Of a stretch of DNA of 64,000 nt, positions 34,393-43,277 are shown piece after piece; the stretch's first letter is position 1; every line of letters starts with the position of its first letter. The notes under the pieces were generated by a model. That model was not told the DNA's origin and made no database searches. It saw nothing but the letters and a program-made list of their open reading frames with translations. The stretch lies in assembly GCA_900544075.1 (NCBI GenBank), contig UQTJ01000010.1, positions 38,101-102,100 on the forward strand, written 5' to 3'. The stretch is from an uncultured Bacteroides sp. (GTDB lineage Bacteria > Bacteroidota > Bacteroidia > Bacteroidales > Bacteroidaceae). The position numbers and the translations under genes were made by a program.

Positions 34393-35535
34393 ATGACACT
34401 GAGTATGAAAGAAAGAGAAAAGAGAGTACTTGTAGGAATGAGCGGCGGAATAGACAGTTCTGCCACATGCATCATGCTGCAAGAAAAAGGATACGAAGTA
34501 GTGGGAGTAACCATGCGCACATGGGACATTGCATCACAGTTCTCTACTCCGGAACAGGAAGAGCCGAACTTTGTTCTTGAGGCACGCGAGCTGGCCAATC
34601 GTCTTGGTATAGAACATCATGTGGCAGACGTGCGCGAGGAGTTCAAACAGGTGATAGTGAAGTATTTTATCGACGAGTATATGCGAGGACGCACGCCTAA
34701 CCCATGTGTGATGTGTAACCCGCTGTTCAAGGAAAGAATACTGTGCGAATGGGCAGACAGAACGAACTGCGCCTACATTGCCACAGGGCATTACTGCCGC
34801 ATGGAGGAAAGAAACGGCAACAGATACATCCTCACAGGTGACGACAGTACCAAAGACCAATCGTATTTCCTCTGGAAACTCCCTCAGGAGATACTCCGAA
34901 GAATGATGTTTCCGCTTGGTGGTATGACTAAGGTAGAGGTAAGGGAATACCTTGCATCAAAAGGCTTTGAAGCCAAGGCAAAAGGCGGAGAAAGCATGGA
35001 GATATGCTTTATCGACAAGGATTACAGAGAGTTCCTTAAAGAGCACTGTCCGGACATAGACGAGAAGATAGGTCCTGGATGGTTTGTCGATAGCAAGGGA
35101 CTGAAATTAGGCCAGCATAAGGGGTTTGCCTATTATACCATAGGTCAGCGCAAAGGCCTGGAGATAGCGCTCGGAAAGCCTGCCTATGTGCTGAAAATAA
35201 ACCCTGTAAAGAACACTGTAATGTTGGGCGATGCAGAGCAGCTCAAGACTGAATATATGCTTGTAGAAGATATCAATGCTGCCGATATCAACGAGATATT
35301 GACATGCCCGGAACTATCAGTAAGAATACGCTACAGAAGCAAGCCTATTCCATGCACCGCTACCCTACTCGATGACGGACGCATGATGGTACATTTCAGT
35401 AGCGAGGCATCTGCTATCACTCCGGGACAGTCGGCCGTATTCTACGACGGCAACCGCGTTCTGGGAGGCGGTTTCATAGCCTTCCAGAACGAAGTAAAGA
35501 AGATTGTCAGCGGTATGCAGCAGCAAACTCTTTAG
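34393..35535 (+). CDS. mnmA: tRNA-specific 2-thiouridylase MnmA
   Basis: A 380-residue enzyme that thiolates U34 of Lys, Glu and Gln tRNAs. The PP-loop is VLVGMSGGIDSSATC. The catalytic cysteine pair is in RTPNPCVMCNP and ESMEICFID, and the central GPGWFVDSKGLKLGQHKG and YTIGQRKGL segments are family-specific. The start at 34393 has a second ATG four codons later. Its 3' end overlaps the convergent PfkB gene by 29 bases. It is one of two tRNA wobble-uridine modification genes in the window, with mnmG. Confidence 0.94.
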   Translation: MTLSMKEREKRVLVGMSGGIDSSATCIMLQEKGYEVVGVTMRTWDIASQFSTPEQEEPNFVLEARELANRLGIEHHVADVREEFKQVIVKYFIDEYMRGRTPNPCVMCNPLFKERILCEWADRTNCAYIATGHYCRMEERNGNRYILTGDDSTKDQSYFLWKLPQEILRRMMFPLGGMTKVEVREYLASKGFEAKAKGGESMEICFIDKDYREFLKEHCPDIDEKIGPGWFVDSKGLKLGQHKGFAYYTIGQRKGLEIALGKPAYVLKINPVKNTVMLGDAEQLKTEYMLVEDINAADINEILTCPELSVRIRYRSKPIPCTATLLDDGRMMVHFSSEASAITPGQSAVFYDGNRVLGGGFIAFQNEVKKIVSGMQQQTL

Positions 35536-36427
35536 AAACAGAATTATGTACACTGCGGCACACTTCAGCGCTGAAGTCAATGCCGCAGCGTATTATCCTG
35601 TCCCAGTCGGCTTCCGAAAGCCCCTGTAAATCGTCTTTTCCTATATTGTTCTTTATAAGTCCGTACACTACACCGGCATTGAAGTTATCCCCTGCTCCTA
35701 TCGTACTTACAGTTTCTATGGGAGCAATACCGTATGTTTTCGCGAAATTACGTGTGTACAGATGAATATCCTTGTCGGCATCCGTACAGATGAAGTTCTT
35801 GCAATAGAAACCGACATTGTTCTTATAAACCTTGTCCGGTTCGTTTATCTTGAACAGATTCTGAAAATCCTCAGTCGAACCACGCAGGATATCTGCATAT
35901 TCGAAGTTTTCAAGCACGGTAGGCATCAGCTTTATAGCCTCAGTCACGTGATTGCTTCTGAAATTCACATCATAGTATATTATTGCCCCGTTTTCCTTAG
36001 CCTTATCCATCACTTCCTTCACCTTGTCGCGCAATAAAGGCGATATGGCATAATATGACCCTATCATCAGAACGTCATCCTTCTCTATCTCGGGCATCTT
36101 CACATCAAGCCTCAACTTGGGATAATCCTTGTAGAAGATGTACTCCGCATCGTTTCTTTCGTTCAGGAAAGCCAATGACACCGGTGATTTCCCGTCAGGA
36201 AAGACATTTACGCTGTCAGTCCTCACCCCGTTCTCACGCATATTCTCAAGAATAATCTGCCCTACCCTGTCATTGCCCGTTTCGCTTATGAAAGTTACAT
36301 CCATGCCCATTCTTCCGAGTGATACTATACCATTATATACCGAACCTCCGGGCACTGCCGCCTGAGGTTGTCCATCTCTGAAAAGTATATCGAGGATGGT
36401 TTCTCCTATTCCTATAATCTTTCGCAT
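35507..36427 (-). CDS. PfkB family carbohydrate kinase (fructokinase-like)
   Basis: A 306-residue ribokinase-fold kinase. The N-terminal signature is GIGETILDILF with VPGGSVYNGIVSLGRMG, and the C-terminal ATP/anion-hole signature is TIGAGDNFNAGVVYGL with the catalytic aspartate. Fructose is the likely substrate from overall pattern, but PfkB specificity is hard to assign by eye. Its last nine codons overlap the end of mnmA on the opposite strand. A LOG-family gene precedes it 60 bases upstream on the same strand, possibly in one transcript. Confidence 0.9.
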   Translation of the reverse strand: MRKIIGIGETILDILFRDGQPQAAVPGGSVYNGIVSLGRMGMDVTFISETGNDRVGQIILENMRENGVRTDSVNVFPDGKSPVSLAFLNERNDAEYIFYKDYPKLRLDVKMPEIEKDDVLMIGSYYAISPLLRDKVKEVMDKAKENGAIIYYDVNFRSNHVTEAIKLMPTVLENFEYADILRGSTEDFQNLFKINEPDKVYKNNVGFYCKNFICTDADKDIHLYTRNFAKTYGIAPIETVSTIGAGDNFNAGVVYGLIKNNIGKDDLQGLSEADWDRIIRCGIDFSAEVCRSVHNSVSKEFAAAYR

Positions 36428-36429
36428 CT

Positions 36430-36476
36430 TTGAGCTCTAAGTTGTTGGTTTTTAGTTATTAGTTTTTAGTTGTTGA
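36430..36476. repeat. Degenerate AGTTATTAGTTTTT leader repeat
   Basis: Between the PfkB and LOG genes the sequence repeats AGTTGTTGGTTTTT, AGTTATT, AGTTTTT and AGTTGTTGA, about a 7-base period. In the kinase transcript it forms an AACTAAAAACTAATAACT leader right before the start, similar to that before DUF3810. Confidence 0.55.
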
Positions 36477-36487
36477 TTGCCGGACTC

Positions 36488-37021
36488 TTATTGAAGCAAT
36501 TTAACCAGTTCTTCAAACGAGTTTGCCACCTTATAGAAATTCTTCAGTGGCGAATGTGCGAAGTTCTGTTTCTCCAGTCCGTCGAGGAAAGCAATAACAC
36601 CGTTCCAAAACCCGTTTATATTGTATAATATCACTTGTTTGTGGTGATAGCCGATAGTAGCCGAAGCCATCACGGTGAATATCTCGTCCAATGTTCCTAC
36701 TCCGCCCGGCAGTGCTACGGCCACTTCGGATTCGCGCAACATTACGTCCTTTCTGTCGCTCAGATTGTCCGTACGGAAAACCACGTCGCAATTATCACTT
36801 GTCTTGCCGCGTTCCTCAACTATTGTAGGTACAACTCCCATAACCATTGCTCCATGTGCCTTTGCTTCGGCAGCAATTACTTCCATAAGTCCTGAATTGC
36901 TTCCACCGTAAACAAGGCATTTGCCGTTGTCGCCCATCCAGGCACCAAGCTCGCGTGCCTTTTCTGCATAAATGTCGTCAATATTCTGCGATGCAGAACA
37001 AAATACAGCTATACGTTCCAT
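36488..37021 (-). CDS. LOG family protein (TIGR00730; nucleotide 5'-monophosphate phosphoribohydrolase-like)
   Basis: A 177-residue Rossmann-fold protein with the LOG signature PGGVGTLDEIFTVMA (PGGxGTxxE) and the N-terminal VFCSASQNIDDIYAEKA. Characterised LOG proteins remove ribose phosphate from cytokinin or AMP-like nucleotides; in gut bacteria a purine nucleotide role is likelier. Full family length. The start lies beside the AT-rich dispersed element, and a CATATTTG at 37041-37048 on the minus strand is a near match to a -7 box. Confidence 0.93.
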   Translation of the reverse strand: MERIAVFCSASQNIDDIYAEKARELGAWMGDNGKCLVYGGSNSGLMEVIAAEAKAHGAMVMGVVPTIVEERGKTSDNCDVVFRTDNLSDRKDVMLRESEVAVALPGGVGTLDEIFTVMASATIGYHHKQVILYNINGFWNGVIAFLDGLEKQNFAHSPLKNFYKVANSFEELVKLLQ

Positions 37022-37095
37022 ATAAAATGAATTTTATTTACAAATATGGTTATAAAATTCGAGACATCATATACATGGCTTCGCGTTTTTTTATT

Positions 37096-37240
37096 TGCCT
37101 GGTTATATTCTATCAAACAACCGTTCATAAACTGTAAATACAACTTATGTTTTTGTAAATATAACTTGTATATATAAAAACATAAGTTGTATTTATATAT
37201 CTATAGATTGTATTTAGAGAATATATCAGGACATTTTCAT
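37096..37240. repeat. AT-rich dispersed palindromic element, copy B
   Basis: This copy has a perfect 20-bp inverted repeat: arms 37135-37154 and 37176-37195 (TACAACTTATGTTTTT against AAAAACATAAGTTGTA), with a 21-base spacer. It begins with TGCCTGGTTATATTCTAT, shared with copy C (TGCCTGTTCATATTCTAT), and ends near GGACATTTTCAT. It fills most of the intergenic region between divergent LOG and M16 genes. Confidence 0.75.
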
Positions 37241-37262
37241 TTTTACGAAGCGATGATTTCCG

Positions 37263-37297
37263 TTTGGGATGCTTTACAAAAAGTTTTCTTAAATTTG
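37263..37297 (+). promoter_or_regulatory. Candidate promoter for the M16 peptidase gene
   Basis: TAAATTTG (37290-37297) matches the -7 box 19 bases before the ATG. TTTG at 37263-37266 lies 23 bases upstream, slightly longer than the usual spacing. Confidence 0.55.
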
Positions 37298-37316
37298 CAG
37301 CCACAAAAGCTTAATT

Positions 37317-38543
37317 ATGAAAACGATATCAACACATACACTTGAGAATGGACTGAGAATAATACACTCTCCCAGCCCTACAGATGTTATCTACTGCGGA
37401 TATGCAATAAATGCCGGCACGCGCGATGAAAAGGAAAACGAACAGGGAATAGCCCACTTTGTAGAGCATCTTCTGTTCAAAGGTACTACCCACCGCAAGG
37501 CATGGCATATTCTGAACCGCATGGAGAATGTGGGAGGCGACCTTAACGCCTATACCAACAAGGAGGAAACCGTGGTCTACTCGGCTTTTCTGAAAGAACA
37601 TTTCATGCGTGCGGCAGAGCTTCTTACAGATATCGTTTTCAACAGCACATTCCCCGAAAATCAGATTGAAAAAGAGGTAGAGGTAATTATCGACGAGATT
37701 CAGAGTTATGAGGACAGCCCCGCCGAACTGATATTCGATGATTTCGAGGAACTTATCTTCCCTGAACATCCTCTTGGAAGAAACATTCTTGGAAAACCGG
37801 AACTGCTCAGAAGTTTTGGTACAGAAGATGCACTCCGTTTCACCCGTGGCAGGTACAGGACCGGCAATATGGTGTTCTTCATAATGGGTGATATCGACTT
37901 CAGAAAGGTAATCAGAACCATTGAAAAACTGACGAAGGACGTGCCGGCCTTTAATTACGCGATACCGGGGCGTATTACACCGCAACCGTATATACCGCAG
38001 AATATTGTCATAAACCGTGATACCCATCAGTCACACGTCATGATTGGTACAAGAGCTTATGATGCGCACAACAACAAGCGAACCGGGCTTTATCTGCTAA
38101 ACAATATCCTTGGAGGACCGGGAATGAACAGCCTGCTGAATATTGCCCTGAGAGAAAGGAACGCATTGGTCTACAATGTGGAGTCAAATCTCACATCCTA
38201 TACCGATACAGGAGTTTTCAGCATATATTTCGGATGCGACCAGGATGACAAGGACAGGTGTATAGAGCTTACAATGAAGGAGTTGAGAAAACTTAGGAAC
38301 AGCCGTATGACGGATGTCCGTCTTTCTGCCGCAAAGAAACAGATAATAGGCCAGCTTGGAGTGGCATCGGACAATTTCGAAAATTGTGCTTTGGACATGG
38401 GTAAATGTTTCCTTCATTATAATCGTTATGAAGAAAAAGAAGAAGTGTACAAGCGCATAGAGCGTATTACATCGGAAGAACTTCTGGATATTTCAAATGA
38501 AATCTTTGACGAAAAGATGCTTTCTACACTGATTTACAATTAA
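37317..38543 (+). CDS. M16 family zinc peptidase (pitrilysin/processing peptidase-like)
   Basis: A 408-residue peptidase with the inverted zinc motif HFVEHLLFKGT (HxxEH) near residue 46 and the distal glutamate in EVEVIIDEIQSYEDSPAE. The C-terminal inactive M16 half follows (about 165-400, RDTHQSHVMIGTRAYD). Size matches the single-chain bacterial homologues of mitochondrial processing peptidase. No signal peptide is seen, so a cytoplasmic location is likely. Substrate unknown. Confidence 0.93.
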   Translation: MKTISTHTLENGLRIIHSPSPTDVIYCGYAINAGTRDEKENEQGIAHFVEHLLFKGTTHRKAWHILNRMENVGGDLNAYTNKEETVVYSAFLKEHFMRAAELLTDIVFNSTFPENQIEKEVEVIIDEIQSYEDSPAELIFDDFEELIFPEHPLGRNILGKPELLRSFGTEDALRFTRGRYRTGNMVFFIMGDIDFRKVIRTIEKLTKDVPAFNYAIPGRITPQPYIPQNIVINRDTHQSHVMIGTRAYDAHNNKRTGLYLLNNILGGPGMNSLLNIALRERNALVYNVESNLTSYTDTGVFSIYFGCDQDDKDRCIELTMKELRKLRNSRMTDVRLSAAKKQIIGQLGVASDNFENCALDMGKCFLHYNRYEEKEEVYKRIERITSEELLDISNEIFDEKMLSTLIYN

Positions 38544-38780
38544 AATCACGGTTTTCAGTGACTTCCAAGTAAATACAAATCCATAAATTTCGCAGTTCAG
38601 TTATACAGGCTGAATTTTTTATACCACTTAGGTGTTATTTTTAACTTGATAGCACACGCAACGGACACAATAGTCATAAATCGCCAAAATCGCGTTTGTA
38701 GATGCGTAAACAATGGGCTACTTTTGGACTAAAATATATTGGTGGTATATATCTATTATAATAGCGAAATTCAAGGGATT

Positions 38781-39170
38781 ATGGGTGAAGGGAACAAGAA
38801 AAGGAAAGCAAAGGATTCAATAAAAATCAGACTTCTGATAAACAACTGGGTAGAGAATCGGGAATACCTGAAGCATGATATAAGTATTGAAAAATTAGGT
38901 AAGCTTATCGGTATAAACAGAACGTATGTTTCAAACTATATAAACGATACATACAACTTAAATTTCAATACATGGGTGCACAGTATGCGAATAGCAGAAG
39001 CTAAAAAGATTATACTGAACTCATCGGATATGTCTATGGGACAGGTTGCAATAATAACGGGATATGCCGACCAGGCTCATTTCAGTAAACAATTCAAGAT
39101 GATAACAGGAATGTCACCTGTAAAATGGAAAAAAGAACAAACAGAAGGACGTAAAGAAGTAACAGCCTAA
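38781..39170 (+). CDS. Short AraC-type DNA-binding protein without a sensor domain
   Basis: From ATG 38781 the protein has 129 residues and is little more than an AraC double helix-turn-helix: ISIEKLGKLIGINRTYVSNYIN and MSMGQVAIITGYADQAHFSKQFKMITGMSPVKWKK. A TTG at 38739 would add 14 residues; ATG is favoured. No ligand-binding domain is present, so activity may be set by its own expression, by a partner, or by constitutive binding. The 195 bases upstream hold a weak hairpin with a T run near 38595-38620 that could end the M16 transcript. Confidence 0.82.
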   Translation: MGEGNKKRKAKDSIKIRLLINNWVENREYLKHDISIEKLGKLIGINRTYVSNYINDTYNLNFNTWVHSMRIAEAKKIILNSSDMSMGQVAIITGYADQAHFSKQFKMITGMSPVKWKKEQTEGRKEVTA

Positions 39171-39210
39171 AAACTTAAAGCATAATACTATACAATTAAT
39201 CTAAAAACAT

Positions 39211-39218
39211 TATCTTTG
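39211..39218 (+). promoter_or_regulatory. Candidate -7 box for argS
   Basis: TATCTTTG matches TAnnTTTG 41 bases before the argS ATG. No TTTG at the -33 spacing. Confidence 0.5.
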
Positions 39219-39259
39219 TGGCAATAATTTTTCCGAGAAACAATAAAACCACAATATAA

Positions 39260-41077
39260 ATGAATATAGAAAACAAGCTGACAGCTGCCGTACTTGAAGG
39301 TATCAAACAGTTGTACGGACAGGAAGTACCTGAAAAGATGGTACAATTGCAGAAGACAAAGAAAGAGTTTGAAGGTCATCTGACTTTAGTTGTGTTCCCA
39401 TTCCTGAAGATGTCGAAAAAAGGTCCTGAACAGACTGCACAGGAAATCGGAGAATATCTCAAGAATAACGAACCTGCAGTTGCAGACTTCAATGTCATAA
39501 AGGGATTCCTGAATATTACTATAGCATCCGGCGTGTGGGTGGAACTGCTGAACACTATCAATAAAGACGAAAAATGGGGAATCAAGGATGCTACAGATGC
39601 TTCTCCTCTGGTAATGATTGAGTATTCATCGCCTAACACAAATAAGCCGCTTCACTTAGGACACGTGCGCAACAACCTGTTGGGTAACGCACTGGCAAAC
39701 GTAATGGCTGCCAACGGCAACAAGGTTGTTAAAACAAACATAGTAAACGACCGCGGCATCCATATCTGTAAGTCTATGCTTGCATGGCTGAAATACGGTA
39801 ACGGTGAAACTCCTGAATCGTCAGGCAAGAAGGGCGACCACCTGATTGGCGACTACTATGTGGCTTTCGACAAGCACTATAAAGCTGAGGTAAAGGAACT
39901 TACAGCTAAATTCATGGCCGAAGGCATGAACGAGGAAGAAGCCAAGGCTAAGGCTGAAGCAGAATCTCCACTTATGCTTGAAGCACGCAAAATGCTCCGT
40001 AAATGGGAAGCAAACGACCCTGAAGTACGCGGACTCTGGAAGATGATGAACGACTGGGTTTACGCCGGTTTCGACGAGACTTACAAGATGATGGGCGTAA
40101 GCTTCGACAAGATATACTACGAATCTGAAACTTATCTGGAAGGTAAGGAAAAGGTTATGGAAGGTCTTGAGAAAGGTTTCTTCTATAAAAAAGAAGACGG
40201 TTCTGTATGGGCTGACCTTACTGCAGAAGGACTTGACCACAAGCTTCTGCTCCGCGGTGACGGTACTTCTGTGTATATGACTCAGGATATAGGTACTGCG
40301 AAACTCCGTTTTCAGGACTACCCTATCAACAAGATGATTTACGTTGTTGGTAACGAACAGAACTATCACTTCCAGGTTCTTTCAATCCTGCTTGACAAGC
40401 TTGGTTTCGAATGGGGTAAGGACCTTGTACACTTCTCTTACGGTATGGTGGAACTTCCTGAAGGTAAGATGAAGAGCCGCGAAGGAACTGTGGTTGATGC
40501 CGACGACCTGATGGAAGCTATGATTGAAACTGCAAAGGAAACAAGCGCAGAACTTGGAAAACTTGACGGACTGAGCAAGGAAGAAGCTGACGATATAGCA
40601 CGTATTGTTGGTCTTGGAGCATTGAAATACTTCATCCTGAAAGTGGATGCCAGAAAGAACATGACTTTCAATCCTAAGGAATCTATCGACTTCAACGGTA
40701 ATACAGGACCATTTATCCAGTATACTTACGCACGTATCCAGTCTATTTTGAGAAAGGCTGCAGAAGCTGGTATCAGCATACCTGAAACTCTGAATACAGG
40801 TATCGAACTAAGCACTAAGGAAGAAGGTCTGATTCAGATGCTTGCCGACTTCAGAAACGTTGTGGCACAGGCCGGAAGCGACTACAATCCTTCTATCATT
40901 GCCAATTATGCTTACGACCTGGTTAAGGAATACAATCAGTTCTACCACGATTTCAGCATCCTGCGCGAAGAAAACGAGACTGTCAAGGTGTTCCGCCTTG
41001 CACTGAGCAAGAACGTAGGAAAGGTCGTAAAATTAGCTATGGGACTTCTTGGTATTGAAGTGCCTGAAAGAATGTAA
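39260..41077 (+). CDS. argS: Arginyl-tRNA synthetase
   Basis: A 605-residue class I synthetase. The N-terminal additional domain (Arg_tRNA_synt_N) spans about residues 5-90. The catalytic core has SSPNTNKPLHLGHVRNN (HxGH signature), and the KMSK-equivalent loop is MKSREGTVV. The DALR anticodon-binding domain is C-terminal, from about residue 485 (YARIQSILRKAAEAG), ending LAMGLLGIEVPERM. Complete. The codon use looks optimised, as for a highly expressed gene. An RNase H gene follows after two bases. Confidence 0.98.
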   Translation: MNIENKLTAAVLEGIKQLYGQEVPEKMVQLQKTKKEFEGHLTLVVFPFLKMSKKGPEQTAQEIGEYLKNNEPAVADFNVIKGFLNITIASGVWVELLNTINKDEKWGIKDATDASPLVMIEYSSPNTNKPLHLGHVRNNLLGNALANVMAANGNKVVKTNIVNDRGIHICKSMLAWLKYGNGETPESSGKKGDHLIGDYYVAFDKHYKAEVKELTAKFMAEGMNEEEAKAKAEAESPLMLEARKMLRKWEANDPEVRGLWKMMNDWVYAGFDETYKMMGVSFDKIYYESETYLEGKEKVMEGLEKGFFYKKEDGSVWADLTAEGLDHKLLLRGDGTSVYMTQDIGTAKLRFQDYPINKMIYVVGNEQNYHFQVLSILLDKLGFEWGKDLVHFSYGMVELPEGKMKSREGTVVDADDLMEAMIETAKETSAELGKLDGLSKEEADDIARIVGLGALKYFILKVDARKNMTFNPKESIDFNGNTGPFIQYTYARIQSILRKAAEAGISIPETLNTGIELSTKEEGLIQMLADFRNVVAQAGSDYNPSIIANYAYDLVKEYNQFYHDFSILREENETVKVFRLALSKNVGKVVKLAMGLLGIEVPERM

Positions 41078-41079
41078 TA

Positions 41080-41718
41080 ATGGCCGGAAAGAAATACTAT
41101 ACAGTCTGGAAAGGTGTCAATCCTGGAGTATATGACTCATGGACAGACTGCCAGCTCCAGATAAAAGGTTTCAAAGGCGCGCTCTACAAGTCCTTCAATA
41201 CGAGGGAAGAAGCAGAGCACGCCTTTGCTTCTCCTGCTCATGAGTTCATGGCTCCTCCGGGAAGAAAAAACGGAGAAAGCGTCGCAAAAAAACAGGAAGC
41301 AAATCTGCCGGAGAATTTCAACTTCGAGTGTATAGCCGTAGATGCTGCCTGTAGCGGAAATCCGGGAATGATGGAGTATCGAGGGGTGTATCTTCGAACA
41401 GGAGAACAGATATTCCACTTCGGACCAATGTATGGAACTAATAACATAGGTGAATTTCTGGCAATTGTACACGGTCTGGCACTGCTGAAACAGAAAGGTC
41501 TGGATATGCCTATATATTCCGACAGCAGAAATGCACAGCTGTGGGTGAAGCAGAAGAAATGCAAGACTAACCTCGTTAGGAATGCCAAAACAGAGGAACT
41601 GTTCAGGTATATAGAAAGGGCCGAGAACTGGCTGAAGAACAACACCTACTCCACCCCTATCCTGAAATGGCAGACTGACCAGTGGGGAGAGATTCCTGCT
41701 GATTTCGGACGAAAATAG
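41080..41718 (+). CDS. Ribonuclease H with N-terminal viroplasmin-type domain
   Basis: A 212-residue RNase H1-like protein. The N-terminal viroplasmin/RHBD domain (KKYYTVWKGVNPGVYDSWTDCQLQIKGF) binds RNA/DNA hybrids. The RNase H core follows from about residue 82 (CIAVDAACSGNPGMMEYRG, IGEFLAIVHGLALLKQKG, IYSDSRNAQLWVKQKKCKT), with D, E and D catalytic residues visible. It removes RNA from hybrids. It is close enough to argS for co-transcription and ends in a palindromic hairpin. Confidence 0.93.
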   Translation: MAGKKYYTVWKGVNPGVYDSWTDCQLQIKGFKGALYKSFNTREEAEHAFASPAHEFMAPPGRKNGESVAKKQEANLPENFNFECIAVDAACSGNPGMMEYRGVYLRTGEQIFHFGPMYGTNNIGEFLAIVHGLALLKQKGLDMPIYSDSRNAQLWVKQKKCKTNLVRNAKTEELFRYIERAENWLKNNTYSTPILKWQTDQWGEIPADFGRK

Positions 41719-41729
41719 ACAAAATTACA

Positions 41730-41780
41730 ACGCTGTTCAAACGGTATTCGAATAATGTTTAAATACCGTTTAAACAGCGT
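41730..41780. repeat. TTTAAAC-module palindromic hairpin, copy 2
   Basis: ACGCTGTTCAAACGGTATT (41730-41748) pairs with AATACCGTTTAAACAGCGT (41762-41780) over 18 of 19 positions, with a 13-base loop. It is placed exactly between two convergent genes, the position of a bidirectional terminator, although it lacks a T run. Confidence 0.75.
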
Positions 41781-41804
41781 TTAAATTATATATCACGACC
41801 AATG

Positions 41805-43226
41805 TTATTCCCAGTTGTCAGTACGGAACGGATACATAGGCAGCTCGCGAAGATTAGCTACGTTTCCCGGTTTGAAATCGCGGAAACAATAACGTACGGC
41901 AACAGGATTCTTGACCTTGTCCGATTTAACCTTAATCTGAAGATTATTATAGACTTCCGCTTCTGCCGGATAGAACACTTTGTCCTCCCCTGCTATCTCG
42001 AATCCTTCCATACCATTCAGACGGTTGAAACCGTCCTTTGCATTTTCGAAGGAAAGAATTGCGATACCGTCTTTCACTTCCATTGACTTATAGACAGGTC
42101 CCATATCTTCTATTCCCTTAAAGCCGTATGTACGTTTCAATGCCATGTATGCCAGACGTTTACCTACATCGGTCTTGTTCTTAGGATGGATATTGTCCTT
42201 TTCATACTCTTCCACAAGGTCGTTAGTAGAAATCATTCCGCTGTTAGAGATTATAGACTGTGCCTTGAACTGTGATTCGCGAAGAAATGCACTGCCGTTT
42301 GTTTCCTTTGAACCGAAAGGAGCTATTTCTACATAATAGAATGGCAACTCGCCGAGCCCCCACTCCTTTCTCCATAGTTCTACCATGGTTTTCAGGCGTT
42401 CGTGGTATGTCTTATGTTTGCCTACGTTTGATTCTCCCTGATACCACAGGAAACCTTTGATGGTGTAGTTCTGGAGCGGTTTGAGCATACCGTTATACAT
42501 CAGTGTGGGACTCATGTAATGCCACCAGTCATGACCGTTTTCTTTGCGGATATCCTTCTCCAGATTTATATCCTTATACTGTAATACAATGTCACGTGGA
42601 AGCCAACCCTCGACGGTACTTCCTCCCCAGCTGCAGTTTATTATTCCCACAGGAATATCCAGCACACGGTTCATCATCATTGCAAAATTGAATGCGGTGG
42701 CACTGAATGCCGGTGCGTTTGCCGGATTACTTACCTTCCAGTTTCCTTTGCATCTATCTACAGGTTCTAACTGACCGTTTTTCTCAATTGTAGCGACACG
42801 TATTCCCTTCCATTGTGAAGCAGTCGCTATAGTCTCGTTAGCATCTTCTATAGGACAATTCCAGAAACCTGCCAGAGGCATTTCCATATTCGACTGTCCT
42901 GAACAGAACCATACCTCTCCTATCAATATATTATTCAAAGTTGTCACCTCTCCGTCTGAAAGTGTTATGGTATATGGTGTATAGCCTGCCGATGGTGTCT
43001 GTATCTCTGCCAACCACTTTCCGTCATTATCGGTTTTTACAGTATATATACTGTTTGTCCATGACGGACTAATACTTACTTCGGCATTTGCCTTGGCTTT
43101 TCCCCAAAGTTTAACTTCGGTTTGTTGCTGCAATACCATGTTATCACTCAATATTTCTGGCAAGTCAACTTTTGCCCATGCTCCCATCTGCATCAGCATG
43201 AGAGCAGCAAGTAATGTTTTTCTCAT
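41805..43226 (-). CDS. Sialate O-acetylesterase (SGNH hydrolase)
   Basis: A 473-residue secreted esterase with a signal peptide (LLAALMLMQMGAWA). The nucleophile serine is in VWFCSGQSNMEMPL and the catalytic Asp-His pair is in EKDNIHPKNK. It should remove O-acetyl groups from sialic acids or other glycans, opening them to glycosidases such as the GH33 sialidase about 8 kb downstream. Related enzymes also deacetylate plant xylan or pectin, so the substrate is not certain. An IS4 element is inserted about 85 bases upstream of its start. Confidence 0.9.
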   Translation of the reverse strand: MRKTLLAALMLMQMGAWAKVDLPEILSDNMVLQQQTEVKLWGKAKANAEVSISPSWTNSIYTVKTDNDGKWLAEIQTPSAGYTPYTITLSDGEVTTLNNILIGEVWFCSGQSNMEMPLAGFWNCPIEDANETIATASQWKGIRVATIEKNGQLEPVDRCKGNWKVSNPANAPAFSATAFNFAMMMNRVLDIPVGIINCSWGGSTVEGWLPRDIVLQYKDINLEKDIRKENGHDWWHYMSPTLMYNGMLKPLQNYTIKGFLWYQGESNVGKHKTYHERLKTMVELWRKEWGLGELPFYYVEIAPFGSKETNGSAFLRESQFKAQSIISNSGMISTNDLVEEYEKDNIHPKNKTDVGKRLAYMALKRTYGFKGIEDMGPVYKSMEVKDGIAILSFENAKDGFNRLNGMEGFEIAGEDKVFYPAEAEVYNNLQIKVKSDKVKNPVAVRYCFRDFKPGNVANLRELPMYPFRTDNWE

Positions 43227-43277
43227 ATCTTTAAAGTTTTCTACAAAAATAATACTTTGCAGACAATTATTATAGTA

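Noticed and set aside
37329..38027. 232-codon minus-strand open frame
   Set aside because: Antisense to the M16 peptidase, which has its HxxEH site and full length.
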